64,000 nt of DNA from Phyto melanocephala (taxonomy: Eukaryota > Arthropoda > Insecta > Diptera > Rhinophoridae): assembly GCA_941918925.1 (NCBI GenBank), contig OW799234.1:110047884-110111883 (forward strand). Direction: 5' to 3'. Position numbers and translations under genes: made by a program. The notes under the pieces are model-generated. The model searched no databases, had not been told where the DNA came from, and was given only the letters and a program-made list of their open reading frames with translations. Shown here one piece after another: positions 23,336-36,020 of the stretch (position 1 is its first letter; every line of letters starts with the position of its first letter).

Positions 23336-23458
23336 CATACCTAAACAAGAGCGTTGAGCGTCAAGCGTTGCAATTTTGCATGTATTTTGTTATTTTAACA
23401 AAAACAAAACAATTGTTAAACTCCAACGCTTGACGCTCAACTCTCTTGTTTAGGTATG
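23336..23458. mobile_element. short fold-back MITE
   Basis: Arms of 35 nt (23,336-23,370 and 23,424-23,458) are complementary except for one base: CATACCTAAACAAGAG(C/A), then GTTGAGCGTCAAGCGTTG. The loop is 53 nt. Reading the TA at each end as the duplicated target leaves CCTAAACAAGAG as the terminus, which suits a Tc1/mariner-type MITE. A lone GAGCGTCAAGTGTT near 49,752 may be an eroded relative. Confidence 0.8.
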
Positions 23459-24953
23459 AGGGTTATCGTCTAAACCAGCCGTTATGTACACTCCTCTCTA
23501 TCTTAATGACACTTCATATAATGTCTAATTTTAGTAATTTCCTTAAGAAAGTTAGTTTTTCATTATTTTCTATAAACAGCATCTTGTTGTTTTTTTTTCT
23601 TGTTGTACTTGTACTTCTTTTATTTTTACTGTTCTTACTTGTTACTGTTGTTTTTTCCATGTACTCATTGTGTATTTTTCTGTATTTGCCATAAAAGAAG
23701 ATTAATATAAAAAATATATATAAAAATACATTTTCTCTAGAAAACCATAAAAGGGTCTTTTATAAACGCCATAAAATTAGTATGGTTATAGATAAGTGGA
23801 AAAACAACGACAGCATTAACATTGGCAATGATTAGAACAACTTTAGCCACATTATGCTCTTGGAGCACCGTTAAAGGAACAAGGAAGTACTAAACTTAAA
23901 CTATAATAGTAAGTACCTGCTCTTTAAGCGCATACACAGGTGCACTTTAATGTGTACGTACATAATACATGAATAGAAGTACATAATCGAATGGAAACAT
24001 AGAAACTATTATAGAAAATATAAGTTTCGCTTCAGTGGATTTAAAATTGTATGTGGATGAAATATATTTAATATTTTTTTTTTAAATTTTCCCTTTTTTG
24101 TTTTTTAATTCTTTTTAAAATTTTTTTAAAGAAAAATTTTGTTATTAAAATATATACATGTACATACATACATACTTGACAATTTTTTCTGTATAGAAAA
24201 ATTATCGATACAATTTCGAAAGTTTTTTATATTAGATTTTAAAGATTTTTCATTTCTGTCATAAGTGATTTCCTTAAATTTTAGTGATTATCCTTAATAG
24301 ATTATTTCTTATTTTAAATTCTTATTTGAGGCAAATAACTTTTTCTTCTCAATAATACCGGAGATATTTAAAATTGTTGCTACAGTCAATGATGATGGTA
24401 ATTACTTGCTAATTTCGTTTTTATCGTATTGTTGTTCATGTTAAACATGTGATTTGGACACACGTAGCATTTTAATAGCGATTAGAATTGATTGTAATTA
24501 ATGGTAAACATGCTAAAATAGCAACTAACAGCAGCCAAAGAAATATAGTCAACAACAACAGTAACAACGACACAACATCGCTGTCTCCAATGACACAATA
24601 GCTACAACAAAAACAGTTGTAATAACAAGAACTAAGTATTGTGGCACTTAGATACCATGCAATCATGAGAGAATATTGTTTTTATGATACTTTTGGGTAC
24701 TTACGCGTAATATTTTCCAGTACCCATAACTATGAGTATAAAGTACTATTGAATTATTGCATAATCTTCCCACTATTCAAACGCATATTTACTTCTTCTG
24801 GCTTGGTGACCAGTTTTTACCAGGCAAAGCACAGACGAACATACAACCAAACCATTTTAACCAACCTCATGAGAACTTGTTAGAACTATACCAAGAATAG
24901 ATGTGCAAATATTTATGCGTATGATTTCACAACTAATTCCCTTGAAGACCGTA
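23459..24953. other. low-complexity and CAA-rich DNA, no gene seen
   Basis: Stretches of AACAACAACAGTAACAAC near 24,550 open short frames full of L or Q/N but lack any domain. These are typical fly low-complexity DNA. Confidence 0.45.
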
Positions 24954-26102
24954 ATTATACCCTTCACAGTGAGTGTAAGGGTATATATAGGTTTGCCATT
25001 TCGTGTGACATTTCTACAATATTCATTTCCATCCCCATAAAGCATATATTTTCTCAAAGCTGCTAAATAGAGGAGTCGATTAAGCATTATCCGTTATCGG
25101 TCTGACTGCCTCTCCGTATGTATGTAGAAATCACTTTTTTTTAAACGCATAATAACGCCAAGATCCATGCAAAATATCAAAATATAAAAATATTTTGGAG
25201 CAGATAGTTGTTCGAAGTCAGCATAAATGCCCCATATCTTTCTTAGATATAAGCAAATTAACACGACTGCCTCTGTTTTTTTAGCTTATTTTTACAAAAA
25301 AATTAAATTTTTAGTCATATAATAATTTGTAAAATGGTTGTTACTACTTAAAAATTTGGTATGTCTTTGGAGATATTCATGAAAAGTTTTGGATAACCTG
25401 GTCACTAATCCGCAAAGTTATAGGCAAAAATTATTTGAAGAAATATATGTTTTTTCAAATTCCTAAATAATTTTTGAACACCAAATTATAAGCGGTAATT
25501 CTAGAAATTTTTGGCAAAAAACCAACAAATCGGTTTGTAACTAACTGAGATATAAGCATCATAGTAAAAAAGTTTCAGGGATTTTCCTAAAATTTACAAA
25601 CGGAAATCGATATTTTTCAGTTTTGTACAACCTCTCGTTAAATATGAAGATTAAATGAAAGGGCTTTAGTATTAAAATGTAATTGGCTATGAAGAGAAAA
25701 ATCCAAAATGGCGTCCTAGATTAAATGGCCAATATATGAGTCAAATATAGAAGTTAAGCCTTTAACCCCCACAATATTGGTATGAAATAAAAGAGCTTGA
25801 GAAGTACAATGATACTACATTTACTACTATTAAAAAAGAGTATAATCCAAGGTGGCGTCTGAAACAAAATGGCGGAACAAATTTTTTATACCCAACAATA
25901 TGGGTATCAAATGAAAGGACATGACAAGTAGAATACAGTTGAATATATAAAAATTCAAAATCAAAGATGGCGTCGAAAATAGTAAAGAATATGTCGTTTT
26001 ACATGAAATCTAATATCTATGCTTAGCTACGATGTGGTGTTTATATCTATGTGAAGGGTATTATCAGATTCTGCACGGCCAAATACAGCGCTCTTACTTG
26101 AT
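24954..26102 (+). mobile_element. DINE-like type E, full length (copy E1)
   Basis: The start TTATACCCTTCACAGTGAG with inverted GTAAGGGTATATATAGG and the CCCCATAAAGCATATA block are of the Helentron type. The interior differs from A and B: ACGACTGCCTCTGTTTTTT, then three or so loose units carrying AATGAAAGG...AAGATGGCGTC and AAAATGGCGGA. The end GAAGGGTATTATCAGATTCTGCACGGCCAAATACAGCGCTCTTACTT keeps the terminal layout in pieces, but two substitutions weaken the hairpin. No coding capacity was seen. Confidence 0.82.
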
Positions 26103-26203
26103 TTTCCTTATACATATTTGTTTGACTATACATATGCAATATTCCAGTTGCCTTTCTTTTTATCTCTCTACTTATATAGATGTTATTTGCTGAGTTTGTT
26201 TAT

Positions 26204-26237
26204 GATTATTAGTTATATATATATATAACTAATAATC
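26204..26237. repeat. 34-nt perfect palindrome
   Basis: GATTATTAGTTATATAT is followed immediately by its exact complement ATATATAACTAATAATC. There is no loop, so it could form a cruciform. It may be the residue of a MITE or a simple AT expansion. Confidence 0.8.
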
Positions 26238-26599
26238 TAAAGTTATTTTTTCTTACACTGACTGGTGTTAATAAGAACAAAAATTATTTTTATAACGTGT
26301 TCTTTATGTCATAAAGATATTATATTTAGAAAAAAAGCAACAAAATTCTACTGATACAAAAAAATTAAAACTTATAACTGGTATCACAACTAAAGACTAC
26401 AATAGTTTTATACGACTTTTATATATACAACTATAATTAAAAATACTATAATAGAGTTTATCAATATTTGCAATACGATGGTCCAAAATTCACAATGGTC
26501 TTTAAAAGTTTATTACGTTTTAACATAAGAATGTCGCCTTCTGAAGTAATGTTTCCCGCTAGAATTAAAATTCGCAGATTAGACGTCGACGTCTAAATT

Positions 26600-27140
26600 T
26601 TTTAGTTACATTTCAACAGTTGGCCAGAAATGAAATCAACTTTACTGAAAGTCTGATTATAAATGTCGAAGCTCTTTTTAATTTGAATGGCTTTATTCAG
26701 AAACAGAACTGTACGTTCTAGAATTATTAAAATCCAGTAGTCATTCATCAACGCGAGCTTCAATGAACTAGTACAGTATGGTGTGGTATTACTTCCAAAA
26801 TATGCATTGGGTCTTAGTTCCACAAAAAAAAAGTTCTGTAACTGTAAATGGAGAGCGGTTTTTTACGTCCTGGTATTGAAAACATATCTTAAACGTGGTT
26901 TTAGCAGGTTGGAGTCAGTGTCTATAGTGCCCGAGATACAAATCGGAAATTTGATGGCTAACGCGTTCCCCAAATTTCTTAGTACCCGATATTTTAATTT
27001 AGGCTATTTAAAGGATCGTGTATATGTAAACAAGCCCAATACAATCCTTAAACGCAAGGCCAACATTGATAAAGAAATTCAAGTGCAACAGCTACAGATT
27101 ATGAAAGATGTTTTGGAAAATGTTTTCTTGCAAAGCTAAA
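26600..27140 (+). pseudogene. mariner-like transposase relic, catalytic domain to C-terminus
   Basis: Forward frames give EALFNLNGFIQKQNCTF (the DEAHF.LNG.V.KQNC motif, first D lost), TVWCGI, VGVSVYSARDTN (the QQDGATSHTARDT region, second D replaced by V), then FNLGYLKDRVYVNKPNTIL and an open stretch of about 30 residues to a stop at 27,139. The last part, from 26,940, is uninterrupted and gives a convincing C-terminus: KANIDKEIQ..QLQIMKDVLENVF. Several frameshifts and two changed catalytic positions show the copy is inactive. Confidence 0.85.
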
Positions 27141-27244
27141 TACAGGGGTACTTAAGTAACATTAGATTTTATACTTAATATGAAATATCTTCCATTTTGT
27201 ATATTCTATAATCTAAGAAAATTATAAATAAAAACAAATCTATA

Positions 27245-27901
27245 TCTATATATATAAAAATCAATGTGTGTTTGTATGTTTGTTTGTGCTTTATAGACGG
27301 TTAAACGGCTGGACCGATTTCCTTGAAATTTTCACAGAATCTTTCTGTATGTCTGGAAGGAACTATAGGCTATACTTTGGTTTGAAATTGTAGGTGGGCG
27401 AAGTGCCACGCCTTATTAAAGAATAAGTATTAAATATTATATATCACGAAAGTTAATGCAGCTAGACTCTTGAAATTAAGTACGGTAAACTTTGAACATT
27501 TGGGTATAAAATGGGCGTACTTTCAATAGTAGGTGTGGCCACATGAATTAAATACTAAATTTCGTATATTTGGAAAACAATATCGATTAGAGTACTAAAA
27601 TTTTGCAAGAGCAACTTTGACATCCAAATAAACATTTCTGGAAAAAATGGGTACATTAGAAATAGTGGGCGTGGCAGCTCTCATAGCAATTGAATACTAA
27701 AATTCGTATATTCGGGAAGCGATAACAGTTAGAGTACCCAAATTTTGCAAGATACACTTTGACGTCTATATGATTATTTGAAAAAGAAATAGTTGATTTA
27801 GTAATAGTAGGCGTGGCACTTGCAAAATAAATATATTTTTGAACTATAAAATTTTTATTTCATTACGATGGGGGTGGCGAAGCACACCGGGAATTAGCTA
27901 G
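27245..27901 (+). mobile_element. canonical Helitron, non-autonomous, complete (copy C2)
   Basis: It starts TCTATATATATAAAAATCAA after an A and ends GGTGGCGAAGCACACCGGG, AATTAGCTAG before a T. This gives the TC...CTAG ends, A|T target and GC-rich hairpin of Helitrons in 657 bp. The interior is related to C1 in the opposite orientation, with GGGCGTGGC units at lower copy number. No helicase is encoded. Confidence 0.88.
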
Positions 27902-29394
27902 TATATATATATAAACAAAAAAGTTATTACACTTTTAAATTCTATGGTGACTTTTGGCTTACCTTGTCTACATCTATAAGCGAAGATAAAAAGTAGTGAC
28001 ACATCTGATACACAGTGTTATATAATTTTTCTAATGACTTCTTTATTTTAAGTAACATTCTAAGAACACGAGTACTTATATATCATTAAGTATATTTTAG
28101 TTTATTTTGACTTTAGTTTTACCTAAAACCCTTTATAATTTTCCGTTCTAATGCTTATTAACTTGAGTGGGAAAATATGTACAGGAAAAATTAGAAAAAA
28201 AAGTATTAATAAGCACAAGTAATATTAAGCTTAAGTTGCTTTCAATTATTTCTGTAGCTATAGTTCTTGTAGTCTCAGCTTAGATAATAATTTGATAAAA
28301 GTACAGGTACTGTAGAGCTTAAATTGTCTTTTTAAAGTTAGCTGTTAACATTGAAAATATTTTAAATACTTCATAAAGAGCTTAACATTATTACACTGAT
28401 TCTTTTTTTTTTAATTAAAATATTTTTACCGTTATTATTAGTTTAAAAACAAAAATAACCTTAATAGTGCTTAACAATTTGTTGAAAAAATTTTAAGAAT
28501 TATAACTAAGTAAACAACTAGTTTCACAAGAAACAAAAAACTAGCTAGTTGTTTACATCATCTGCTTCTGACACTTGACTTTTCATGTTCTAGTAAAACT
28601 TTGTCCACTTTTGCCCCCTTCTTAGCCACTTTAATTTTTGTAAAGAATTAAAAGAAAAAAATCTATTTAGTTAAAAGCCAGTTTACCCACTACTACCACT
28701 CACCTTATGAGCTGCCATAAGCTGTTTGTCAAGCCACAAAATGAAAAGAAAAAAACAAATATTATATCAAAAGTTTCTTCTTCCATAATGACCTTGACCA
28801 AAACAACACTTTTAAAGTACTTAGCAATTTTTAGTACTAAAATATGATGATGACATAAATACCATAAATATATTTAAAAGAACAACAAAAATATAAAATA
28901 AAATATAAATCGAAACCTGCAAAATTTGTTGCAAAATCTGTAACTTTTTTTTTTCTTTTTACACAATTATTATGCAGCCATTGGTATGGAAAAATTTGTT
29001 GCAACAGCAAGAACATCAGTTGCATGGAAAAAATGTAATAAAACAGGAGATTTCTTGGGTTTCTTTTTTTGTGTAAAAACTTTATATTAAATCGTCAAAA
29101 GTAGAATACTTTAGTTAAGTCAGCATAAAATTATACTGCAGTGTAACAATTGTTAAACCTCTAAAAGAAAACTTGAAAGATGAAAATAAATATAGTACTT
29201 TGAAAAAGCGATTCCTAATGTAGGACAAGTAGACACTTTGGGAAATTTTCTAATATTTGGTATTATTTTTATAGGTTTGCAGTTAAGAAAATATTTTCAT
29301 CATTTTTTTCTTTAAGGAAAAGCAGGAAATTTTCTACATTTTGGTAATTTGGTGTGTATGGGTATTTTTTTAGATGTATAGAATTTCTAATAAG
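27902..29394. other. AT-rich DNA, one small inverted repeat
   Basis: GTAAACAACTAG (28,510-28,521) is mirrored by CTAGTTGTTTAC (28,545-28,556) around a 23-nt loop. The stretch at 27,905-27,975 is loosely similar to 38,325-38,400 (AAAAGTTATTA...GACTTTTGGC.TACC), so both lie in an older repeat. No gene was seen. Confidence 0.45.
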
Positions 29395-30060
29395 GTTAAC
29401 TGCAAAACTAGGATACCACTGTGCAAAGACTAACATTAAAACAACGTTTACAATTCGAGGAAATTTATTTGCGATATTCGCGCTGAGAATCAACAAGAAG
29501 TTAAACCAGATTTTTATTGTCAAATCTTCTTCAGCGGGGAGGCTCATTGCCTAACGGGTATATAAGCCAGCAGATGTATCGTTTTTGGTTAGAGCACAAT
29601 CTTCATGACTTTCAAAAAAAATCACTGTTTGATGCGGTTTCTATACAGAAGGCATCATTGGCCCATTTGCCTTTAAATCTGAGACCGGTTCCAATATTAT
29701 CTTTAAAGGCGAACGCTTCAGGCAATTAATTTGTAGTTTTTTATACCTCACGTCATTGATAATCATTTGGAGGAGAAATGGTTCCAACAAATCGGCTCAA
29801 CATGCCATACAGTACATTTGTTAAACCATACGTTTGGTGAACGAATTTTTACAAGAAATGGACCTGTGAATTGTCTACCTCATTCGTGTTCTTTGGGGTA
29901 TTTAAAATTTCTGGTCTATGCTGACAAACTAGCAAAGATTTACCATTAAGTGGTCAACATTCTAAGCACGAAATAAAACCTGGTATGTTCGAAAAGTGTA
30001 ACAAAAGTTGACTGCCGTTCATAACGCACAGTCGCGAAAGCTACACAGAGAAAATAAAAA
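29395..30060 (+). pseudogene. mariner-like transposase relic, most of the catalytic domain
   Basis: In order, with frame changes: VKPDFYCQIFFSGEAHC (first catalytic D changed to G), CGFYTEGIIGPFAFKSETGS, FKGERFRQLICSFLY, EEKWFQQIGSTCHTVHLL (second catalytic D changed to I), FGERIFTRNGPVN, then SCSLGYLKFLVYADKLAKI where SCDLTPLDYFLWGYVK is shortened by deletion. MFEKCNKS and ENKNGYD trail off at the C-terminus. Both catalytic acids that can be judged are lost. This is the most complete fossil in the window and anchors the assignment of the shorter ones. Confidence 0.87.
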
Positions 30061-32016
30061 TGGTTATGACTACCGTAGTTCTTGCCAATCGTAAAGTATA
30101 GTTGTGATAGAAGAATTTTATGGTTGTTTCTAAAGAGTTTCGTTTCGGAATATCAATATATAGTCAACATTAAAAATATTATAATTTTAATAGAAATTTC
30201 GATTGAACAATTGAATTAATTATTCGATTGGCAACGAATTTGATAATCTGTTTTCTGGCTGCATATGCCAGCAATTATTTTAAAATATTTAATTCTATAA
30301 AATGTTTAAGCAAATAAAGTCCATTGAATTTGTTGTGCTATATTAAAAAAATTTCTGCTTCTTAGAAGAGCACTCTTTATATTAACGGAGAATTTTGATT
30401 GATGTTTTTTTAGTTTACTTTAAGTCATATTCTCCGATTACAATACTGATAACAAACCAAAATGCTTGATAGAATAATACTAAATCGAAATCGGTTAGGC
30501 GAAAATGGTAAATTACTGAAATATATTTTTGCCTATACACGAACTGCTGACTTTCTATGAAATTAAGACATATAATATGACATTAAAAATTAAACAAATA
30601 TATGTATGTATGTATGTTTATGAATTCAAAGTCGATCTATTCCTTTGTATGGGAAGTCGAAGACGTCTGAACTTTAAATAAACATGGTACTTCTTCGGTT
30701 ACAAACATGTGAGTTTAAGGGTACTTTTCCAGTTAATCCAATTAAAACAATGAGGTTAACTGTAAAATAGTCTCGAAACTGAATCACGCTGCATTTACGC
30801 GATGCCATACAATTATCTACAGCGAAAGTTAGATGCAAAACCCTCGAAGTCAGATGAAAAAAGATGACCTTATATACCTTACATGATAGTATTATGAGCA
30901 GCGAGTTCTTGATCACTGATTAAATATAATACGATTAAAATAAACTGGCACAACATGGTCCAATTTAACTTTGTACTTTAACAAAAAAAAATGAATATTT
31001 TAACGCAAACACATTTTTTCTTCTGTAAACTAAAGTAGTTTTAAATTAATGCAAGAAAAAAAAAGTTAAAGTTTCGATTGAGATGAACAATATATTACAC
31101 AGAAATGTATTTCATGCATCTAATACACATTTTCCCTTTCTATTCGATATCTTAACATATTCTTAATCACAAAAAAGTGACTACGTGCATAATTAACGAA
31201 CGAAATAATTAAAAAAAAATACAAATGTAATGCAAGCGAAAAATTATTTATTTGTTTATTAACATATCACGTGTAGACCACCATTCAGGTGGTTTGTTGT
31301 TGTTTAAACAAACTACAGCATATGCCATTTACATTTTCAATACAAACAAATAGAGATGTTACATGAAGCCCTCTAAAGAATCTTAAAGAAAGAATATAAA
31401 CATTTATAACAACGAACGCAGATAACTCAACAACTATTGCTGTCGCTGTTTCATATACAGTTAAACAGAAATATGTTAAATAACATATTTTAAAATAATT
31501 TTTATCATGCATTTTTACTGTGCATCGTAATATTTCTTTATACAACAACAAGCGATTTAGTTAAATACTCAATAACCTAAGGATAAATTAATATCCTATA
31601 AAACTTAATATTCAACTGTACCTTTATACTTAAAATAAAAATTATGTTCAGTGTACACACAATTTTGCACTCACACTCTCACATCAATAAACATTTATAG
31701 CATTTTTATATAAAGATTCAATTTATTTTATTGCATATGAAATTCATATTTTCGTCAAATTTCCTTTTTTTTTGGGGTGGGGGTTTTTATATTAAGGTAT
31801 GAGTACAATATTTGAAAACAACAACAAAAGGTTTATATATTTTACAAAGAATATTTTTGTTATTATTCTAGATAAACATTGCATTTTGCATATAAGGACC
31901 TAAAAATATTTTCTCGTTAAAGCTTTATATTATATGCATGTAAATATACATTTTCTGGGTGACAATAGTTGAAATACCAACTAAAGTTTATGAAATATAT
32001 AACAACAACATACGTA
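30061..32016. other. AT-rich DNA, no gene recognised
   Basis: Minus-strand frames of 80 and 88 residues (30,674-30,916 and 31,285-31,551) have no known motif. A GTAT microsatellite lies at 30,600. Confidence 0.45.
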
Positions 32017-32623
32017 GAGTGTCCCAACAAGAGCGACGGATATAAATTTGGCACGATTTTTTTAATACAAGTTGTTGGGTGATTTGTTTTTTTTACAGTT
32101 ATCTGATACAGACCACGCTTTTGATTAATATGAAGAAGAATTTAAACGAACAGCGTTTAATTATTGTAAAAACATATAAAAAAATGGGTAAAGTTTCCCA
32201 AAACAGTTTGGTAACAATTTTGCGCCAAATAAGATGGCAGTGGGACGTTTAATTATAAAATTTAAAACCACTCTGATACTTAGCTCAGCAGTTCATTGTT
32301 CGTCCTTGTCTTTGTCGGTCGGTGAGAATACAGGAACAGCATCATGGTAAAAAACTAAACGTTGTTTGAAATTCTAAATAATTAATTTTGATAAAAGAGC
32401 TGGATTTACATGTGTAAAAAATTCAGTTGATGCATAAAGGGACCACGTGCTACACCGCGGCCAATTGGAGCATTATTAAATTAATATGCATCTTACAAAG
32501 AGCATTCATTATATTTTCAACATAAATTTTTACTATAATCAAACGTTGTTTTGTACAACTAATTTTTGCATAATGATGGGCGAAAAGGGGAATTTAAATT
32601 TAACTATCTTGTTGGGACATCCT
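32017..32623 (+). mobile_element. 607-bp mariner-like element with inverted ends and N-terminal transposase relic
   Basis: GTGTCCCAACAAGA (32,019-32,032) is mirrored by TCTTGTTGGGACAT (32,608-32,621). From 32,131 the frame reads MKKNLNEQRLIIVKTYKKMG then ILRQIR. Further pieces are LIIKFKTTLIL, VGENTGTAS and, near 32,400, KELDLHV-KIQLMHKG. They match the N-terminal helix-turn-helix, the KFE.TGSV linker and the L.L..YKIQL.Q.LK region of mariner transposases. The catalytic domain is deleted, and the right terminal repeat follows about 150 bp after the last match. Confidence 0.8.
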
Positions 32624-33306
32624 TTTTAATAAATAGTTTATATGTAAAAACGTTGTTTTGTGTTTGTATGTTTATTTTTAAACGAATGACATATTTTGCT
32701 TTGAAATATTTTTTTATATTTATTTTTTACTTATATAGAAAAATATAAAGCCATATACCTATGACCATGTATATTTTTACTTATTGTTGTAAGTCTGTAT
32801 CTCTTGTATTATTATTTATACTCGTGTACAAAAATATATTTATTTTTTATGTTTAAGTTTCTTCTTAAATTTTTTTTTTGGCTTTTTTGTTTGTTAAAAA
32901 TTCATAAGAATAGTTGATATGTGTTTTTTATGTGTATGTATGTATGTATGTAAATACTACGTTTTTGGTTTAGTTGTCAAGTGCATACAAAATTCAAGTA
33001 AATATTAAATACTGTGTTAAAAGTCAAATACATATAATGTTTGAAAAACACTTGTACCAATATAAAGCACAACGATATTGTATGCAATCTTAAAGAGATA
33101 TTCACTATAAGTATATTAGGGGTATTCACACATTGGCAATAAAAAAACTTTTATTATTATAAATTTTAAAAGTTTTTAGTTTTAGTAGTTAGTTGTAGAG
33201 GGCTCAAAAAAACAGTTTCCAGACGAATTAGCATTCTAACTGGCAGCGAATTTTCAAGATATTTTTTAATTATCTCGAGTATTGATTTTGTGGTACATAG
33301 GCTTTT
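32624..33306. other. AT-rich DNA with GTAT microsatellite, no gene seen
   Basis: A GTATGTATGTATGTATG run lies near 32,935. Nothing else is recognisable. Confidence 0.45.
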
Positions 33307-34091
33307 ATTTTTATACCCCTCACAGTAAGTGTAAGGGTATATATAGGTTTGTCATTCCATTTGAAATTTATACCATATTATTTTCTGAAAGCTTGTGAAT
33401 AGTGGATTTGATTAAACATTATCCGTCTGCCCGCGTGTATGTTAAAATCAAAATTTTGAAACCCTGATAACTCTAAGACTTGTGTGAGGTACAAAAATAT
33501 CAGAAATATTTGAGAGATTGTTATTGAAAATCAGTGTAATCGCCCATATCTCTCTTAGATAGAAGCAAATAGATACGACAGCCTCTGTTTTTCCGCTTAT
33601 TTTTACAAAAAATTAAATTTTCAGCCTTAGAATAATTTATGGACATGGTTGTTACTATGTATAGATTTGATATGCCTCAGGAGATTTGGACAAATTGGTC
33701 ACTAATCGGCGAAGTTATAAGCACATGTTAATTGAAAAAATATATATATATATATTTTTTGAAATATATCCAATATTATCAAACTCCTTAACAATGTTTG
33801 AACACGCTTAGGACACCCAATTATAAGTCGTAGTCTCAGAAATTATTTTTAGGAAAAACTCGGTTTGAAACGAACTAAGATATAAGCACCAAAGTACAAC
33901 TGCTCTGTTGTTGTTTTTTTTTTTTAATTTACAGGCTTTAATCGATATTTTTCAGTTTCTGTACAACTCCTCAGTCAATATGGGGATCAAATGAAAGTGC
34001 TTGAGTATTAAAATATGGTTAGCTGTTAAAAAGAAAAAAATCCAAGATGGCGTCCTAGATTAAATGGTGAATATATGAAGCAAATATGGTA
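33307..34091 (+). mobile_element. DINE-like type E, 3'-truncated (copy E2)
   Basis: It starts TTTTATACCCCTCACAGTAAG with GTAAGGGTATATATAGG, runs parallel to E1 through GATACGACAGCCTCTG and CAAGATGGCGTCCTAGATTA, then stops matching at about 34,091. The repeated GGCGTC units and the hairpin end are missing. The CCCCATAAAG block is deleted near 33,375. Confidence 0.8.
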
Positions 34092-35447
34092 CACCACCTT
34101 ACAGCAAAGTTAACATTAAACAACAACAAAAAAATCATTGTGGTGCAATACTATCATTGATACAAAATGTTGAGGTGGATAAAGTATATTTTGTCTTGGC
34201 GTTATATTAACAAAAACTATTATCAGCTGTGAAGTTATAGCCATTCCAAAGCGTACTAAGAATTGAATTGCTACATTAAATCAGTTCCATGTTATACCTG
34301 CGATAATTGAAATACCACATCGCATGATATCGATATGTTTTGCAGATAATTCTGCAACTAACCTGACATTATTGCCAAAACACAAATTTTGTAGCAAACA
34401 AGCTTAACCATTGAAGCGATACAAAAATATTTTTTATAGACTGAATCCTCCATAAAAACACGGACATCGTTTCAATAATCGAGATGGTAACTTAGGTCTA
34501 AAATTAATCAAAGAAAGCAATTTATCAATCATCAATAGTGCAAAGTGGAGAGAGTACATTGTGGTTCTGTTCCTTTTAGAAATGACTGTTCATGGTATAT
34601 ACTGGATTTAAGGAATTTTATTTAAACAAGTTTCGAAATATTACAAATTCGAAAGTTCATTTTCTATTTTCATACAATTAGTACTTTAATGAATACAATA
34701 TCTACTGAATATAACAATAGTAATTTAAAAATCTCCTGGATGAGAAAAAAAGTGTCACTCATTTATTAAATAATATATCCTTCAGAAATTTGTCAGCCAA
34801 AAACCGTTTCTTACAATTGAGTTAGTTTTCTACTACTAAGTTTTTTAAGAAAATCCCTCGTATTTGCTTACTTAATATTCCGCTGTTACTAGTAATAATA
34901 ATGATTCTGTCACAGACAACGACGATAACGACATTGCTCATAATGATATTATTTTCTTGACTTTTATCCGGCTATAGGTACGGTTAAATGCATACAAATA
35001 CTGAGTAAAATATAAAACTTTTTGTGTCCTATTAACAAACTGTTGAAGAATGATGGGGTTTGTTTGCTTCTATTAAACATCTACAGGTGTCTTCTTCACA
35101 AAAAAAAACTCTTTAACAAATAAAAACAACCAAAGAAGTATGCTAAATATAACTTCCTAAAATAGTTGCTATTGGAGTTAAAGGAAAAAATTCAAGTATA
35201 AGTCAAGTATATAAATCAAATAGAAAGCAGGAATGGCCTAAAACATACTGACGTCTGATAAAAAAAAATATTTTTATAAAAAGGAAAATGGAGTAAAAGG
35301 TAAATACTATCAAAAAAATTCTTACCGTTGTTTTTTATAGACAATAGCGATTTTAACAGGTACATATATTGAACGGATGCAAAAAATAAAACAGACAGAT
35401 GTTTGAAAAATATTTCACTTAAATTAAAATTCATTACATAAAAACAT
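34092..35447. other. single-copy-like DNA, no gene seen
   Basis: This is slightly less AT-rich than average and contains many short frames, but no motif, terminal repeat or similarity to the rest of the window. Confidence 0.4.
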
Positions 35448-36020
35448 AAAGGGTGAACCAAAATTTACCATACAGTTGAAAAATGTTTATAAGCTTTTCG
35501 TTTTAATATTTTTGAATTTTTTTTTAAGAAAATAAAAATAACACCAAATCATATATCGTCGCTATTTTAAGGTTCGAATTTTGTCCTTCGAAACAATAAT
35601 TCGTTGCTTGGTTCATCGTCATGACCATCATGGTATAGTAAGGGAATCAAATCCCACATATCATCGGCAACATCTAAATTATACAGTTTTATTTCAACAG
35701 TTGGCCAGAAATAAAGTTGATTTTTTTTGAATAGCTTTGCAAATAAGTAGAACTGTAGGTCCTGGGTTTTCCGTAAAACTAAAAGCCATTCTTTACCACC
35801 AACTACACTCTATTAGGTGTACAGTTCGGTGTGGCATTAGATCTGAAAATATCATTGAGCCTAACTTCTTTGAATATGAAGATGGAAGTGCTGTAATTGG
35901 AAATAAAGATCGGTGTCGGTTAAGTATAACATATTTCTTATGTCGTTCTCTCGAAAAGTGTTTTAAGATGTAGTTTTAGCAGGATACAGCCACGTCCCGA
36001 GACACAATGGCAATTTTAAG
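35448..36020 (+). pseudogene. mariner-like transposase relic, central part
   Basis: AAGGGTGAACCAAAATTTAC at 35,448 resembles a mariner terminal repeat. The open frame 35,737-35,973 reads QISRTVGPGF (the KQN.R.WG segment), then HSIRCTVRCGIRSENIIEPN with FFEYEDGSAVIGNKDRCR, matching H...VTVWCG.WS..IIGPYFFE...G.AVTVNGDRYR. After a frameshift, QDTATSRDTMAILSKI corresponds to the QQDGATSHTA.ETMA.L region with the catalytic D kept. The first catalytic D region and the C-terminus are missing. Confidence 0.83.
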
